A stretch of 64,000 bases of DNA from Streptomyces anulatus (GCF_014650675.1 NZ_BMVK01000001.1:806001-870000); one strand, 5' to 3'; shown: positions 44,393 through 55,197, counted from the stretch's first letter. Made by a program: numbers and translations. The notes: generated by a model from the letters alone, not told the origin.

Positions 44393-45775
44393 TCAGCAGC
44401 CGAGCAGACGCGAGCCGAGGTACGCCTGGATCTGGTCCAGGGAGACGCGCTCCTGCTTCATGGTGTCGCGCTCGCGCACGGTCACCGCGTTGTCGTCGAG
44501 GGTGTCGAAGTCGACGGTGACGCAGAACGGGGTGCCGATCTCGTCCTGACGGCGGTAGCGGCGGCCGATGGCGCCGGCGTCGTCGAACTCGATGTTCCAG
44601 TTCTTGCGCAGATCGGTCGCCAGGCCCTTGGCCTTCGGCGAGAGCTGCGGGTTGCGGGAGAGGGGCAGCACCGCGACCTTGACCGGCGCCAGGCGCGGGT
44701 CGAGGCGCATCACGGTGCGCTTCTCCATGACGCCCTTGGCGTTGGGCGCCTCGTCCTCGACGTAGGCGTCCAGGAGGAACGCCAGCATCGCGCGGCCGAC
44801 ACCGGCCGCGGGCTCGATGACGTACGGCGTCCAGCGCTCGCCGGCCTCCTGGTCGAAGTACGACAGGTCGGTGCCCGACGCCTCGGAGTGCGCCTTGAGG
44901 TCGTAGTCGGTGCGGTTGGCCACGCCCTCCAGCTCGCCCCACTCGCTGCCGCCGAAGCGGAAGCGGTACTCGATGTCGGCGGTGCGCTTGGAGTAGTGGG
45001 AGAGCTTCTCCTTCGGGTGCTCGAACCAGCGCATGTTCTCCTCGCGCATGCCGAGGTCCGTGTACCAGTTCCAGCGCTGGTCCATCCAGTACTGCTGCCA
45101 CTCCTCGTCCTCGCCCGGCTTGACGAAGAACTCCATCTCCATCTGCTCGAACTCGCGGGTCCGGAAGATGAAGTTGCCCGGAGTGATCTCGTTCCGGAAG
45201 GACTTGCCCATCTGCGCGATGCCGAACGGCGGCTTCTTGCGCGAAGTCTGCTGCACCTGGCCGAAGTTGGTGAAGATGCCCTGGGCGGTCTCGGGACGCA
45301 GGTAGGCGACCGAGCCGGAGTCCTGGGTCGGGCCGAGGTGGGTGGAGAGCAGACCCGAGAACTGCTTGGGCTCGGTGAAGGTGCCCTTGTTGCCGCAGTT
45401 GGGGCAGTTGAGGTCGGCGAGGCCGTTGACCGGCGGCTTGCCGTGCTTCTCCTCGTACGCCTCCTCCAGGTGGTCGGCGCGGTAGCGCTTGTGACAGGAG
45501 GTGCACTCGGTGAGCGGGTCCGAGAAGGTGGCGACGTGGCCGGAGGCGACCCAGACGTCCGAGGCCAGGATGACCGACGAGTCGAGACCGACCACGTCCT
45601 CGCGCGCGGTGACCATGTAGCGCCACCACTGACGCTTCAGGTTCTCCTTCATCTCGACGCCCAGCGGCCCGTAGTCCCAGGCGGCGCGCTGGCCACCGTA
45701 GATCTCACTGCAGGGGTAGACGAAGCCACGGCGCTTGCTCAGGCTGACGATGGTGTCGATCTTGTCGGCGGCCAC
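44393..45775 (-). CDS. glyS: glycyl-tRNA synthetase (alpha2 type)
   Basis: 460 residues. A class II synthetase that charges tRNA-Gly. Motif 1 region is [25 protein letters not shown] at the N-terminus. Motif 2 is [23 protein letters not shown], motif 3 [17 protein letters not shown] near the middle. A zinc-binding insertion has [12 protein letters not shown] and [10 protein letters not shown]. The anticodon-binding domain follows (about 340-455). Start at the GTG at 45775 ([18 protein letters not shown]), the usual N-terminus. It is divergent from the zinc importer; a zinc enzyme beside zinc uptake may be coincidental. Confidence 0.97.
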   Translation of the reverse strand: MAADKIDTIVSLSKRRGFVYPCSEIYGGQRAAWDYGPLGVEMKENLKRQWWRYMVTAREDVVGLDSSVILASDVWVASGHVATFSDPLTECTSCHKRYRADHLEEAYEEKHGKPPVNGLADLNCPNCGNKGTFTEPKQFSGLLSTHLGPTQDSGSVAYLRPETAQGIFTNFGQVQQTSRKKPPFGIAQMGKSFRNEITPGNFIFRTREFEQMEMEFFVKPGEDEEWQQYWMDQRWNWYTDLGMREENMRWFEHPKEKLSHYSKRTADIEYRFRFGGSEWGELEGVANRTDYDLKAHSEASGTDLSYFDQEAGERWTPYVIEPAAGVGRAMLAFLLDAYVEDEAPNAKGVMEKRTVMRLDPRLAPVKVAVLPLSRNPQLSPKAKGLATDLRKNWNIEFDDAGAIGRRYRRQDEIGTPFCVTVDFDTLDDNAVTVRERDTMKQERVSLDQIQAYLGSRLLGC

Positions 45776-45915
45776 GGTGCTCTCTTCATTACGACGGTGA
45801 CGAACGGCGAATGCCCCAGATTACCGGCGGGCGCACCCCTGGGATCAAATCGGTGGCACGTGAAGGATCTTCCCGGCGTCCCTATGTGACCTTCCGGGCA
45901 TCTCATCTGCCTTGT

Positions 45916-45952
45916 TGACAATCGTTTCCACTTTAGTTGAAAATGAGTGTCA
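45916..45952 (+). promoter_or_regulatory. two Zur boxes at the znuA start
   Basis: TGACAATCGTTTCCA (45916-45930) and TGAAAATGAGTGTCA (45938-45952) each fit the 15-bp streptomycete Zur palindrome (TGAnAAT-n-ATTnTCA type) and lie 22 bases apart centre to centre, about two helical turns. The second covers the ATG at 45943 and reaches the ATG at 45952, so the mRNA is probably leaderless or nearly so and Zur binding blocks initiation directly. Confidence 0.85.
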
Positions 45953-46968
45953 TGAACGTACGCCGCCTCATACCCACCACCGCCGTCGCCGGAGCAGTCG
46001 TCCTCGGTCTGACCGCTCTCTCGGCCTGCTCCACCTCCGACGCAGCGGACGGGGGCAACGGCGACAAGCTGAAGGTGACGGCGTCGTTCTACCCGATGCA
46101 GTTCCTGACCGAGAGGATCGGCGGCGAGCACGTCGCGGTCACCAGCCTCACCAAGCCGGGCGTCGAGCCGCACGACCTGGAGCTCACCCCCCGCCAGATC
46201 GGCTCCATCAGCGAGTCCGACTACGTGCTGTACCTCAAGGGCATCCAGCCCGCCGTGGACGATGCCATCAAGCAGTCCGGTGTGAAGAACACCGTCGACG
46301 CCGCGACCCTCACCACGCTGGAGAACCACGGCTCCGAGGTCAGCGGCCACGACCACGGGCACGAGGGCGAGGAAGAGCACGGCCACGAGGAAGAGGCCCA
46401 CGAGGAGCACTCCGAGGGCGACGGCCACAACCACGGCGAGGAGGGCGGCGCCGACCCGCACATCTGGCTGGACCCGGTGAAGTACGCCGAGGTCGCCAAG
46501 GGGGTCGGCAAGTCGCTGGAGAAGGCCGACCCCGACCACGCCGCCGACTACAAGAAGAACACCGACGCCCTCGTCGCCGAGCTGGGCGAGCTGAACACGG
46601 CGTACGAGACCGGGCTGAAGAACACCTCCACCAAGACGTTCATCACCACGCACTCCGCCTTCGGCTACCTCGCCGAGCGCTACGGGCTCACCCAGCAGGG
46701 CATCGCGGGCATCGACCCCGAGGCCGAGCCGAGCCCCGCCCGGATCCAGGAGATCCACACCATCGCGGAGAAGGAGAAGGCCACCACGGTCTTCTTCGAG
46801 ACGCTCGCCAGCGACAGGACCGCGAAGACCCTCGCGAAGGACACCGGGCTGAAGACCGGCGTCCTGGACCCGCTGGAGGGAATCACGAAGAAGTCCCAGG
46901 GCGCTGACTACATCGAGGTCATGGAGTCCAACCTCGCCGCGCTGCAGAAGGCACTCGGCGCGAAGTGA
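45952..46968 (+). CDS. znuA: zinc ABC transporter substrate-binding lipoprotein
   Basis: 338 residues from the ATG at 45952; in-frame starts at 45943 and 45937 are possible because no ribosome binding site is visible. A signal peptide ends in the lipobox LSAC (Cys26). The TroA/ZnuA fold has zinc ligands at His74 (VEPHDLEL), His170 (DPHIWLDP) and His234 (TTHSAFGY), plus a C-terminal Asp/Glu. An acidic His-rich loop (about 133-164: HDHGHEGEEEHGHEEE...) delivers zinc to the site. Extracellular, lipid-anchored. First gene of znuA-znuC-znuB, repressed by Zur. Confidence 0.95.
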   Translation: MNVRRLIPTTAVAGAVVLGLTALSACSTSDAADGGNGDKLKVTASFYPMQFLTERIGGEHVAVTSLTKPGVEPHDLELTPRQIGSISESDYVLYLKGIQPAVDDAIKQSGVKNTVDAATLTTLENHGSEVSGHDHGHEGEEEHGHEEEAHEEHSEGDGHNHGEEGGADPHIWLDPVKYAEVAKGVGKSLEKADPDHAADYKKNTDALVAELGELNTAYETGLKNTSTKTFITTHSAFGYLAERYGLTQQGIAGIDPEAEPSPARIQEIHTIAEKEKATTVFFETLASDRTAKTLAKDTGLKTGVLDPLEGITKKSQGADYIEVMESNLAALQKALGAK

Positions 46969-47003
46969 CCCGTACCACCCGCATCCCCGGATCGGAGGCG
47001 CTC

Positions 47004-47828
47004 ATGCCGGAGCGTGAGAGCACCACCCACGAGCCCGTGGCCACCACCCACGAGCCCGTGGCCACCACCCACGAGCCCGTCATCGCCCTGCGCGGCGCCA
47101 CGGCCACCCTCGGCGCACGCCCCGTGCTGCGCGGGGTGGACCTGACCGTGCACCGCGGCGAGGTCGTCGCGCTGCTGGGCGCCAACGGTTCCGGCAAGTC
47201 CACCGCCGTACGGTCCGTCATCGGGCAGGTCCCGCTGACCGGCGGCACCGTCGAGCTGTTCGGCACCGAGCTGCGCCGCTTCCGCCGGTGGGGCCGGATC
47301 GGGTACGTCCCGCAGCGCACCACGGCCGCGGGCGGTGTGCCCGCCACGATCCGCGAGGTCGTCGCCTCCGGCCGGCTGTCCCGTACGGGGCTGCGGTGGC
47401 CCGGGAAGGCGGACCGGGCGGCCGTGGACCGGGCCATCGCGCTGGTGGGCCTCGCCGACCGCGCCAAGGACTCCGTGAGCGCGCTGTCCGGGGGCCAGCA
47501 CCAGCGGGTCCTCATCGCCCGTGCCCTGGCCTCCGAGCCGGAGCTGCTGATCATGGACGAGCCGATGGCCGGGGTCGACCTGGCCAGCCAGGAGATCCTC
47601 GCCTCGACCCTGCGCGAGCAGGTGGCGCTGGGCACCTCCGTGCTGCTGGTGCTGCACGAGCTGGGCCCGCTGGAGCCCCTGATCGACCGGGCCGTCGTTC
47701 TGCGCGACGGCTGCGTGACGCACGACGGGCCGCCGCCCGAGGCGCTCGGCCAGCACGCTCTGCCCGGCCACGACCATGTACACCCCCACGCGGCCGCCGA
47801 GCCCGTCCGGACGGGACTGCTTACCTGA
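47004..47828 (+). CDS. znuC: zinc ABC transporter ATP-binding protein
   Basis: 274 residues. Walker A GANGSGKST (59-67), signature LSGGQHQR (about 152-159), Walker B LLIMDEPMAGVD and the switch His in VLHELGPL. The ATG at 47004 is chosen for GGAGG six bases upstream; the frame is open back to a GTG overlapping the znuA stop. The N-terminus carries three copies of TTHEPVA from a 21-bp tandem repeat, and the C-terminus is His-rich (HALPGHDHVHPHAAAE), both possible zinc sensors. The stop overlaps the znuB start (TGATG). Confidence 0.95.
   Translation: MPERESTTHEPVATTHEPVATTHEPVIALRGATATLGARPVLRGVDLTVHRGEVVALLGANGSGKSTAVRSVIGQVPLTGGTVELFGTELRRFRRWGRIGYVPQRTTAAGGVPATIREVVASGRLSRTGLRWPGKADRAAVDRAIALVGLADRAKDSVSALSGGQHQRVLIARALASEPELLIMDEPMAGVDLASQEILASTLREQVALGTSVLLVLHELGPLEPLIDRAVVLRDGCVTHDGPPPEALGQHALPGHDHVHPHAAAEPVRTGLLT
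47022..47084 (+). repeat. 21-bp tandem repeat (three units) in znuC
   Basis: Units 47022-47042 and 47043-47063 are identical (ACCACCCACGAGCCCGTGGC plus C) and 47064-47084 matches for 17 bases. Each encodes TTHEPVA. The period is a multiple of three, so the copy number can vary in frame. Confidence 0.85.
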
Positions 47829-48727
47829 TGATGCTGGAATTCCTGAACCCTCCCTTCATGCAGCGGGCGCTCATCGCGGCCGTGCTGGTCGGCATCACCG
47901 CGCCCGCCATCGGCATCTACCTGGTGCAGCGGCGGCAGGCCCTGATGGGCGACGGCATCGGGCACATCGCGATGACCGGTGTCGGCCTCGGCTTCCTGCT
48001 CTCCACCAGCCCGGTCTGGATGGCCACCGCCGTCGCGGTGGCCGGCGCGGTCGTGATGGAGCTGATCCGCTGGTACGGACACACCCGCGGCGACCTCGCC
48101 CTGGCGATGCTGTTCTACGGCGGCATGGCGGGCGGCGTCATGCTGATCAACCTGTCCGACACGGGCTCCAACGCCAACCTGACCTCGTACCTCTTCGGCT
48201 CGCTGGCCACGGTCTCCGAGTCGGACGTCATCGCGATCTGCGTCCTGGCCGCCTTCGTGGTGCTGGTCACGGTGGGGCTGCGGCGCCAGTTGTTCGCGGT
48301 CAGCCAGGACGAGGAGTTCGCCCGGGTGTCCGGGCTGCCGGTGCGGGTGCTGAACCTGCTGATCGCGGTGACCGCCGCCGTGACCGTGACCGTCGCGATG
48401 CGGGTCGTCGGCCTGCTGCTGGTCAGCGCGCTGATGGTGGTGCCCGTGGCGGCGGCGCAGCAGATCACCAAGTCTTTCAAGGTCACCTTCGTGCTGGCCG
48501 TCGTGATCGGCACGGCCGTGACCCTCACCGGCACCGTGACCTCGTACTACCAGGACGTTCCGCCCGGCGCGACGATCGTGCTGCTGGCCATCGCGGTGTT
48601 CGTGGCGCTGACCGCGCTCGCCGCTCCGCTCGCGAGACGCCGGGCACGGGCGAGCGAGACGAAGGGGGCCGAGCGCACCCTTGAGGTACCGGGGGCCCGC
48701 CGGGAGCGGGACGACGTACGGGTGTGA
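47828..48727 (+). CDS. znuB: zinc ABC transporter permease
   Basis: 299 residues with eight or nine hydrophobic helices of the ABC-3 family: PFMQRALIAAVLVGITAPAIGIYLVQRRQALMGDGIGH is the conserved N-terminal segment, and VGLLLVSALMVVPVAAAQQI and the C-terminal charged tail complete it. The start ATG overlaps the znuC stop (TGATG at 47826-47830), with a second ATG immediately after. It forms the channel for zinc. Confidence 0.95.
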   Translation: MMLEFLNPPFMQRALIAAVLVGITAPAIGIYLVQRRQALMGDGIGHIAMTGVGLGFLLSTSPVWMATAVAVAGAVVMELIRWYGHTRGDLALAMLFYGGMAGGVMLINLSDTGSNANLTSYLFGSLATVSESDVIAICVLAAFVVLVTVGLRRQLFAVSQDEEFARVSGLPVRVLNLLIAVTAAVTVTVAMRVVGLLLVSALMVVPVAAAQQITKSFKVTFVLAVVIGTAVTLTGTVTSYYQDVPPGATIVLLAIAVFVALTALAAPLARRRARASETKGAERTLEVPGARRERDDVRV

Positions 48728-48831
48728 CAGCAGTGCGTGTGACCGGGTCGCACCGTACGTGTTCGCCGGCGGCGCCCGGCCGGGCTGGCACAATGGCCCG
48801 ACACATGTACGGGCGACACGAGGAGGCAGCT

Positions 48832-49266
48832 GTGGCCACGGCGCCGATCAGTGGCACGAACGCAGCGCCGGTGCGCGGCCGGTCCACCCGGCAGCGGGCG
48901 GCGGTGGCGGCGGCGCTCGACGAGGTCGACGAGTTCCGCAGCGCCCAGGAGCTGCACGACGTCCTCAAGCACCGCGGCGACTCCGTGGGCCTGACGACGG
49001 TCTACCGGACCCTGCAGTCCCTCGCCGACGCGGGTGAGGTCGACGTCCTGCGCACCACCGAGGGCGAGGCCGTCTACCGGCGGTGCTCGACCGGTGATCA
49101 TCACCACCACCTGGTGTGCCGGCTCTGCGGCAAGGCGGTGGAGGTCGAGGGACCGGCCGTCGAGCAGTGGGCCGAGATGATCGCCGCCCAGCACGGCTAT
49201 GTGAACGTCGCGCACACCGTCGAGATCTTCGGCACGTGCGCGGAGTGCGCCGCGAGCAAGGCGTAA
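48832..49266 (+). CDS. zur: zinc uptake regulator Zur (Fur family)
   Basis: 144 residues. The winged helix (about 15-82: STRQRAAVAAALDEVDEFRSAQELHDVLK, then GLTTVYRTLQSLADAGEVD) is followed by a dimerisation domain with structural zinc cysteines CxxC at 96/99 and 136/139. Sensor ligands are in HHHH (90-93) and His121/128. The GTG at 48832 has GGAGG seven bases upstream. It is 104 bases after znuB, with its own start region, and represses znuABC by binding the two boxes at 45916-45952. Confidence 0.95.
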   Translation: MATAPISGTNAAPVRGRSTRQRAAVAAALDEVDEFRSAQELHDVLKHRGDSVGLTTVYRTLQSLADAGEVDVLRTTEGEAVYRRCSTGDHHHHLVCRLCGKAVEVEGPAVEQWAEMIAAQHGYVNVAHTVEIFGTCAECAASKA

Positions 49267-49274
49267 CGGACGAG

Positions 49275-49319
49275 AAGAGGCGGGCCCGGGACGTTGTACA
49301 CGTCCCGGGCCCGCCTCTT
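49275..49319. terminator. 20-bp perfect bidirectional terminator between zur and uppS
   Basis: Arms 49275-49294 and 49300-49319 (arm AAGAGGCGGGCCCGGGACGT) pair completely around five bases, flanked by CTCTTTC and GAAGAGG. It lies 8 bases after the zur stop and 18 before the uppS stop, so it ends both. Confidence 0.9.
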
Positions 49320-49336
49320 TCACGTCACTTTTCGCG

Positions 49337-50182
49337 TCACTTCTTCGCGGCCTCGGCGGCTTCGGCCGCCTTCGCCGCCTCCACCGCCTCCGCCCCGCCG
49401 AAGCGGCGGTCGCGCTGGGCGTACTCCAGACAGGCCCGCCACAGGTCCCGACGGTCGAAATCCGGCCAGAGAACGTCCTGGAAGACCATCTCGGCGTACG
49501 CGCTCTGCCAGATCAGGTAGTTCGAGGTGCGCTGCTCGCCGCTGGGGCGCACGAAGAGGTCCACGTCCGGCATGTCCGGGTAGTAGGTGTACTTCGCGAA
49601 GGTCTTCTCGTTGACCTTGGACGGGTCGAGCTTCCCGGCCGCCACGTCCTGGGCGATGCGCTGCGCGGCGTCCGCGATCTCGGCACGGCCGCCGTAGTTG
49701 ACGCAGAAGTACAGCGTCATCCTGTCGTTGTCCTTGGTCTGCTCCTGGGCGACCTGGAGCTCCTGGACGACGGACTTCCACAGCTTGGGCATGCGGCCCA
49801 CCCAGCGGATGCGGATGCCGAGCTCGTCCATCTCGTCGCGGCGGCGGCGGATCACGTCGCGGTTGAAGTTCATCAGGAACTTCACCTCGTCCGGGGAGCG
49901 CTTCCAGTTCTCCGTGGAGAAGGCGTACAGCGAGAGGTTCTTCACGCCCATCTCGATACAGCCCTTGAGAACGTCCATGACGACGCCCTCACCGACCTTG
50001 TGGCCCTCGGTGCGGGGCAGACCCCGCTCCTTGGCCCAGCGGCCGTTGCCGTCCATCACGACGGCGACGTGCTGGGGCACCAGCTCGCCGGGGATCTTCG
50101 GAGGCGTCGCGCCCGTGGGGTGCGGCTCGGGGGTCTTGTACGTGCGCCGGTTACGGCCGCCGAGGATCCCGCGTACTGCCAT
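49337..50182 (-). CDS. uppS: isoprenyl (undecaprenyl-type) diphosphate synthase
   Basis: 281 residues. A cis-prenyltransferase that makes the lipid carrier for cell-wall synthesis. It has the [18 protein letters not shown] motif with catalytic Asp44, the [17 protein letters not shown] motif, and the C-terminal [30 protein letters not shown] signature with DVLWPDF. The Ala/Glu-rich C-terminal tail ([16 protein letters not shown]) is typical of actinomycete members. The ATG at 50182 is used. recO lies upstream across 60 bases of a tandem repeat. Confidence 0.96.
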   Translation of the reverse strand: MAVRGILGGRNRRTYKTPEPHPTGATPPKIPGELVPQHVAVVMDGNGRWAKERGLPRTEGHKVGEGVVMDVLKGCIEMGVKNLSLYAFSTENWKRSPDEVKFLMNFNRDVIRRRRDEMDELGIRIRWVGRMPKLWKSVVQELQVAQEQTKDNDRMTLYFCVNYGGRAEIADAAQRIAQDVAAGKLDPSKVNEKTFAKYTYYPDMPDVDLFVRPSGEQRTSNYLIWQSAYAEMVFQDVLWPDFDRRDLWRACLEYAQRDRRFGGAEAVEAAKAAEAAEAAKK

Positions 50183-50200
50183 GAGCTTCTCAGTCTCCCT

Positions 50201-50260
50201 GTGTCACTTCTCTACGTACCGCGTCACTTCTCGACGCACCGCGTCACTTCTCGACGTACC
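50201..50260. repeat. 20-bp tandem repeat (three units) at the recO 3' end
   Basis: Units 50201-50220, 50221-50240 and 50241-50260 each follow GCGTCACTTCTCGACGTACC with zero to two differences. The third unit carries the recO stop codon (TCA at 50244-50246 on the plus strand), and the other two lie downstream, so the last codons and stop of recO have been duplicated twice into the space before uppS. Confidence 0.85.
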
Positions 50261-50990
50261 GCAGCGAGCGCAGTCCGCGCTCCAGATGCCAGTGCAGATA
50301 GGCGGACACCAGTCCGCTCCCCTCCCTGACATGACGCGCCTCGCACGCGTCCGCCGTCGCCCAGTCGCCGCTGAGCAGCGCGCTCAGCAGGGCCAGGGCC
50401 TGTGCCGAGGGTACGACGCTGCCGGGGACCCGGCAGTCACCGCATATGACGCCCCCCGCCGCGACGGAGAAGAACCGGTTCGGACCGGGCATTCCGCACT
50501 TGGCGCAGTCCTCGAAGCTGGGCGCGTACCCGTTGACCGCGAGCGAGCGCAGCAGGAACGCGTCCAGGATCAGGTGGGGGGCGTGCTCGCCCCGGGCGAG
50601 GGTGCGCAGGCCGCCGACGAGCAGCAGATACTGCTGGACGGCCGGTTCGCCCTCGTGGTCGGTGAACCGCTCGGCGGTCTCCAGCATCGCGGTGCCCGCC
50701 GTGTAGCGGGCGTAGTCGGCGACGATCCCGCCGCCGTAGGGGGCGATCGTCTCGCTCTGGGTGCAGAGCGGCAGCCCTCGGCCGACCAGCTCGCTGCCGC
50801 GCGCGAAGAACTGCACGTCGACGTGGGAGAAGGGCTCCAGGCGGGCGCCGAACTTGGATTTGGTGCGGCGCACCCCGCGGGCGACGGCCCGCACCCGGCC
50901 GTGGCCGCGGGTCAGGATCGTGATGATCCGGTCGGCCTCGCCCAGTTTCTGCGTACGCAGCACGATGCCGTCGTCCCGGAACAAGCTCAT
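50244..50990 (-). CDS. recO: DNA repair protein RecO
   Basis: 248 residues. The N-terminal OB-fold (MSLFRDDGIVLRTQKLGEADRIITILTRGHGRVRAVARGVR) is followed by a helical domain and a four-cysteine zinc site (CAKCGMPG... VICGDC). RecO loads RecA on SSB-covered DNA in RecFOR repair. The ATG at 50990 matches the conserved N-terminus. It is transcribed away from the TerB-like gene and toward uppS. Confidence 0.95.
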   Translation of the reverse strand: MSLFRDDGIVLRTQKLGEADRIITILTRGHGRVRAVARGVRRTKSKFGARLEPFSHVDVQFFARGSELVGRGLPLCTQSETIAPYGGGIVADYARYTAGTAMLETAERFTDHEGEPAVQQYLLLVGGLRTLARGEHAPHLILDAFLLRSLAVNGYAPSFEDCAKCGMPGPNRFFSVAAGGVICGDCRVPGSVVPSAQALALLSALLSGDWATADACEARHVREGSGLVSAYLHWHLERGLRSLRYVEK

Positions 50991-51067
50991 GGGCCCATTG
51001 TCGCCCACCCGGGGCCCCTGGCGGGGGCCGCGGGCGGTTACGGACGTACGGGGACGGGCGGGCGGCG

Positions 51068-51772
51068 TTACGAGGGCGTGCGGGCGGCTGCCGCCAGCAG
51101 GCGGGCGGTGTCGTCGGCGGGCAGCTGGAGGGCGCTGCCGACCGTGGTCAGGACCTGGCGCTCGGCGGCGCAGTAGGGTCCGTCGGCCAGCGCGATCCTG
51201 GCGCCCTGGAGGAGGACGGACTCGCGGCCGGCGGTGGCCAGGTGCGGGGCGAGCGGGGCCAGCACCTCGTGCAGCTCGATGGCGAGGGTCGGGCCGCAGG
51301 CCTCGGCGGCCGGGTCGGAACCGGAGCCCCGGCCGGTGTCGGCGGCCAGCACCTCGACGACGGTGAACAGCTGCTCCTGGGTGCAGTCGTCGAGCCCGGC
51401 GTCGCGCACGGTGGCGACGGCGGCCTCCAGGACGGTGCGGGAGGTGGTGCCCCCGGCGGCGAGGACGGCCAGGGTGACGGTGTGGACGGCCTCGCGGAGC
51501 ATCGCCGAGAACCGGGTCGTGGTGGGGTGGTCCAGCGCCTCGGGGGCGTAGTGGGTGAGGCAGGCGGCGCACTCGACGACGGGCTCGGTCTCGCCCCGGC
51601 GGACCAGCGGGACGCCGAGGACGGTGAGACGGCGGCGGCCGGTGAGCCGGCGGTAGTTGCGGTCTCCCCCGCAGCCGGGGCAGAAGAAGGCGCCGTCGCC
51701 GACGGCGTCCCAGATGGTGCGAACGCCGCAGAGGACCGGCCTCAGAGCGCGTTGTCCTTTGGCTGACTGCAC
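51068..51772 (-). CDS. TerB-like protein with N-terminal zinc ribbon
   Basis: 234 residues. Two CxxC pairs (CPGC 31-34, CAAC 68-71) form a zinc ribbon, followed by a TerB-type helical domain (about 90-230: TTTRFSAMLREAVHTVTLAVLAAGG ... ALADGPYCAAERQVLTTVG). TerB domains occur in tellurite-resistance and related metal or stress systems. The GTG at 51772 has GGAGG eight bases upstream; the open frame continues to 51832 but without support. It stands alone, downstream of a 9-bp palindromic element, and is transcribed leftward, the same direction as recO. Confidence 0.82.
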   Translation of the reverse strand: MQSAKGQRALRPVLCGVRTIWDAVGDGAFFCPGCGGDRNYRRLTGRRRLTVLGVPLVRRGETEPVVECAACLTHYAPEALDHPTTTRFSAMLREAVHTVTLAVLAAGGTTSRTVLEAAVATVRDAGLDDCTQEQLFTVVEVLAADTGRGSGSDPAAEACGPTLAIELHEVLAPLAPHLATAGRESVLLQGARIALADGPYCAAERQVLTTVGSALQLPADDTARLLAAAARTPS

Positions 51773-51840
51773 GTCGCACACCTCCGTAACGCTCCGGCAA
51801 CATTGCCGTGTGTTGGACGTGATGTTAGCCACACGCGTGA

Positions 51841-51867
51841 TGTGACGTCAGCCTCTGGGACGTCACA
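51841..51867. promoter_or_regulatory. palindromic element TGTGACGTC-N9-GACGTCACA upstream of the TerB-like gene
   Basis: Exact 9-bp arms (51841-51849, 51859-51867) with nine bases between, 69-95 bases upstream of the TerB-like start and downstream of leuA. The TGTGA/TCACA ends recall CRP-type sites, but the spacing does not fit. Confidence 0.5.
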
Positions 51868-51885
51868 ACCCTCGGATATGGCCGA

Positions 51886-51916
51886 ACCCCGACCACCCGG
51901 AGCGGGCGGTCGGGGT
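51886..51916 (-). terminator. probable leuA terminator
   Basis: ACCCCGACC (51886-51894) pairs with GGTCGGGGT (51908-51916), and the inner bases extend the stem with one mismatch. It lies 80 bases after the leuA stop. Confidence 0.65.
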
Positions 51917-51996
51917 CCGTCAATGCCGTCGTACGGGGTCGAACCGGACGTCTGTACGAGGAGGGGGGCACGAAGGCCCGGGAGGGGCCGGACGGG

Positions 51997-53851
<1,855 letters not shown>

Positions 53852-53856
53852 TACGA

Positions 53857-53904
53857 CTACAGGCCCTCGCCGCGGCAGCTAAGGAGAAGCAGCCCGAAAC
53901 GCAT
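53857..53904 (-). CDS. leuA leader peptide
   Basis: A 15-codon reading frame, MRFGLLLLSCRGEGL, starts at the ATG at 53904 and ends with TAG, 84 bases before leuA. Five of its 15 residues are leucine, four in a row (CTG CTT CTC CTT), which makes it sensitive to charged tRNA-Leu. From memory, near-identical MRFGLLLLSCRGE-type peptides precede leuA in many actinomycetes. Stalling here would change folding of the leader RNA and allow leuA expression. It is too short to be found by ordinary gene callers. Confidence 0.85.
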   Translation of the reverse strand: MRFGLLLLSCRGEGL

Positions 53905-54061
53905 GATGCGACGAGCGTAACCGAGTGTGGCCCGTGGTGTCGGTCCGTATCAGTATGCGGGACCGGGCATCGATGACGGGTAAACAGTGACTCATCACTC
54001 CATTTCGTCAATCATCGTCGCAACCAGTGACAGCGCCGTGACGGAGTGCCACAGTCGTTGC

Positions 54062-55138
54062 ATGCACCTTCGAACCGACGGCGATCTCCACCCCGTCTTC
54101 TGCACCATCGTTCCGCCCCACGTTCTCGACCACCTGTCCCGGTCCGCCGACGCCCGGCTCGCGGATCCGGCCCGCCGCACCCTGGCCGCCGACGGCCTCC
54201 GCCGCGACCGCCGCCGGGCGACGGCCCTCGCCGCCGTCCCGACCACCCCCGGCGTGGGCGCGGTCCCCACCAAGCCCCACCGCACGCTGTACGACTGCGG
54301 GAACGGCACCACCCTGCCCGGCCGCAAGGTCCGCGACGAGGGTGACAAGCCCACCTCGGACGCCAGCGTCAACCGCGCGTACGCCGGTCTCGGCGCCACC
54401 TTCGAGCTGCTGCTCTCGGCGTACGGGCGCAGCTCGATCGACGGCAAGGGGCTGCCCCTGATCGGCTCCGTGCACTACGGCGAGGAGTACAACAACGCGT
54501 TCTTCGACGGCGAGCAGATGGTCTTCGGGGACGGCGACGGCGAGATCTTCCTCGACTTCACCGTCGCGGTCGACGTGATCGCCCACGAGCTGGCCCACGG
54601 CCTGACGCAGCACACCGCCAACCTGCGCTACGAGGGCCAGTCGGGCGCGCTCAACGAGTCGGTGTCCGACGTCTTCGGCTCGCTGGTGAAGCAGTACTCG
54701 CTGGGCCAGAGCGCGGAGCAGGCCGACTGGCTGATCGGGGCCGGGCTGCTGGCGCCCCGGGTCAGCGGGGACGCGCTGCGCTCGATGAAGGCCCCGGGCA
54801 CGGCGTACGACGACGACGTCCTCGGCAAGGACCCGCAGCCGGGGTCCATGGCGGACTACATCGAGACGGAGGAGGACAACGGCGGGGTCCACCTCAACTC
54901 CGGTATCCCCAACCGCGCGTTCCACCTCCTGGCCACCGCGCTGGGCGGCAACTCCTGGGAGCGTGCGGGGCAGATCTGGTTCGACGTGCTGACCGGCGGC
55001 GAGCTGACGGCGAACGCGGACTTCGCGCAGTTCGCCCGGCTGACGGTCGCGGCGGCGGGCGACCGCTTCGGCGCGGCCGACGAGCGGGAGGCGGTCCTCA
55101 AGGCCTGGTCGGAGGTGGGCGTACCGACCAAGGCGTGA
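54062..55138 (+). CDS. protealysin-like M4 metalloprotease
   Basis: 358 residues. A thermolysin-family zinc protease: HELAHGLTQH has zinc ligands His175 and His179 and the catalytic Glu176, and Glu199 in ALNESVSDVF is the third ligand. The C-terminal catalytic domain has HLNSGIPNRAFH. There is no signal peptide; the short N-terminal region with CTIVPPHVLDHL matches the brief propeptide of protealysin-type members rather than the long thermolysin one. The ATG at 54062 has no clear ribosome binding site, so translation may be leaderless. The next gene encodes an emfourin-like inhibitor, matching the known pairing of these proteases with their inhibitor. Confidence 0.93.
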   Translation: MHLRTDGDLHPVFCTIVPPHVLDHLSRSADARLADPARRTLAADGLRRDRRRATALAAVPTTPGVGAVPTKPHRTLYDCGNGTTLPGRKVRDEGDKPTSDASVNRAYAGLGATFELLLSAYGRSSIDGKGLPLIGSVHYGEEYNNAFFDGEQMVFGDGDGEIFLDFTVAVDVIAHELAHGLTQHTANLRYEGQSGALNESVSDVFGSLVKQYSLGQSAEQADWLIGAGLLAPRVSGDALRSMKAPGTAYDDDVLGKDPQPGSMADYIETEEDNGGVHLNSGIPNRAFHLLATALGGNSWERAGQIWFDVLTGGELTANADFAQFARLTVAAAGDRFGAADEREAVLKAWSEVGVPTKA

Positions 55139-55197
55139 CCCGACCCGCCGAGGAGTCAGGGTTGAGCGCCCGCGCGGCCCCCGATAGACAGGACCCC

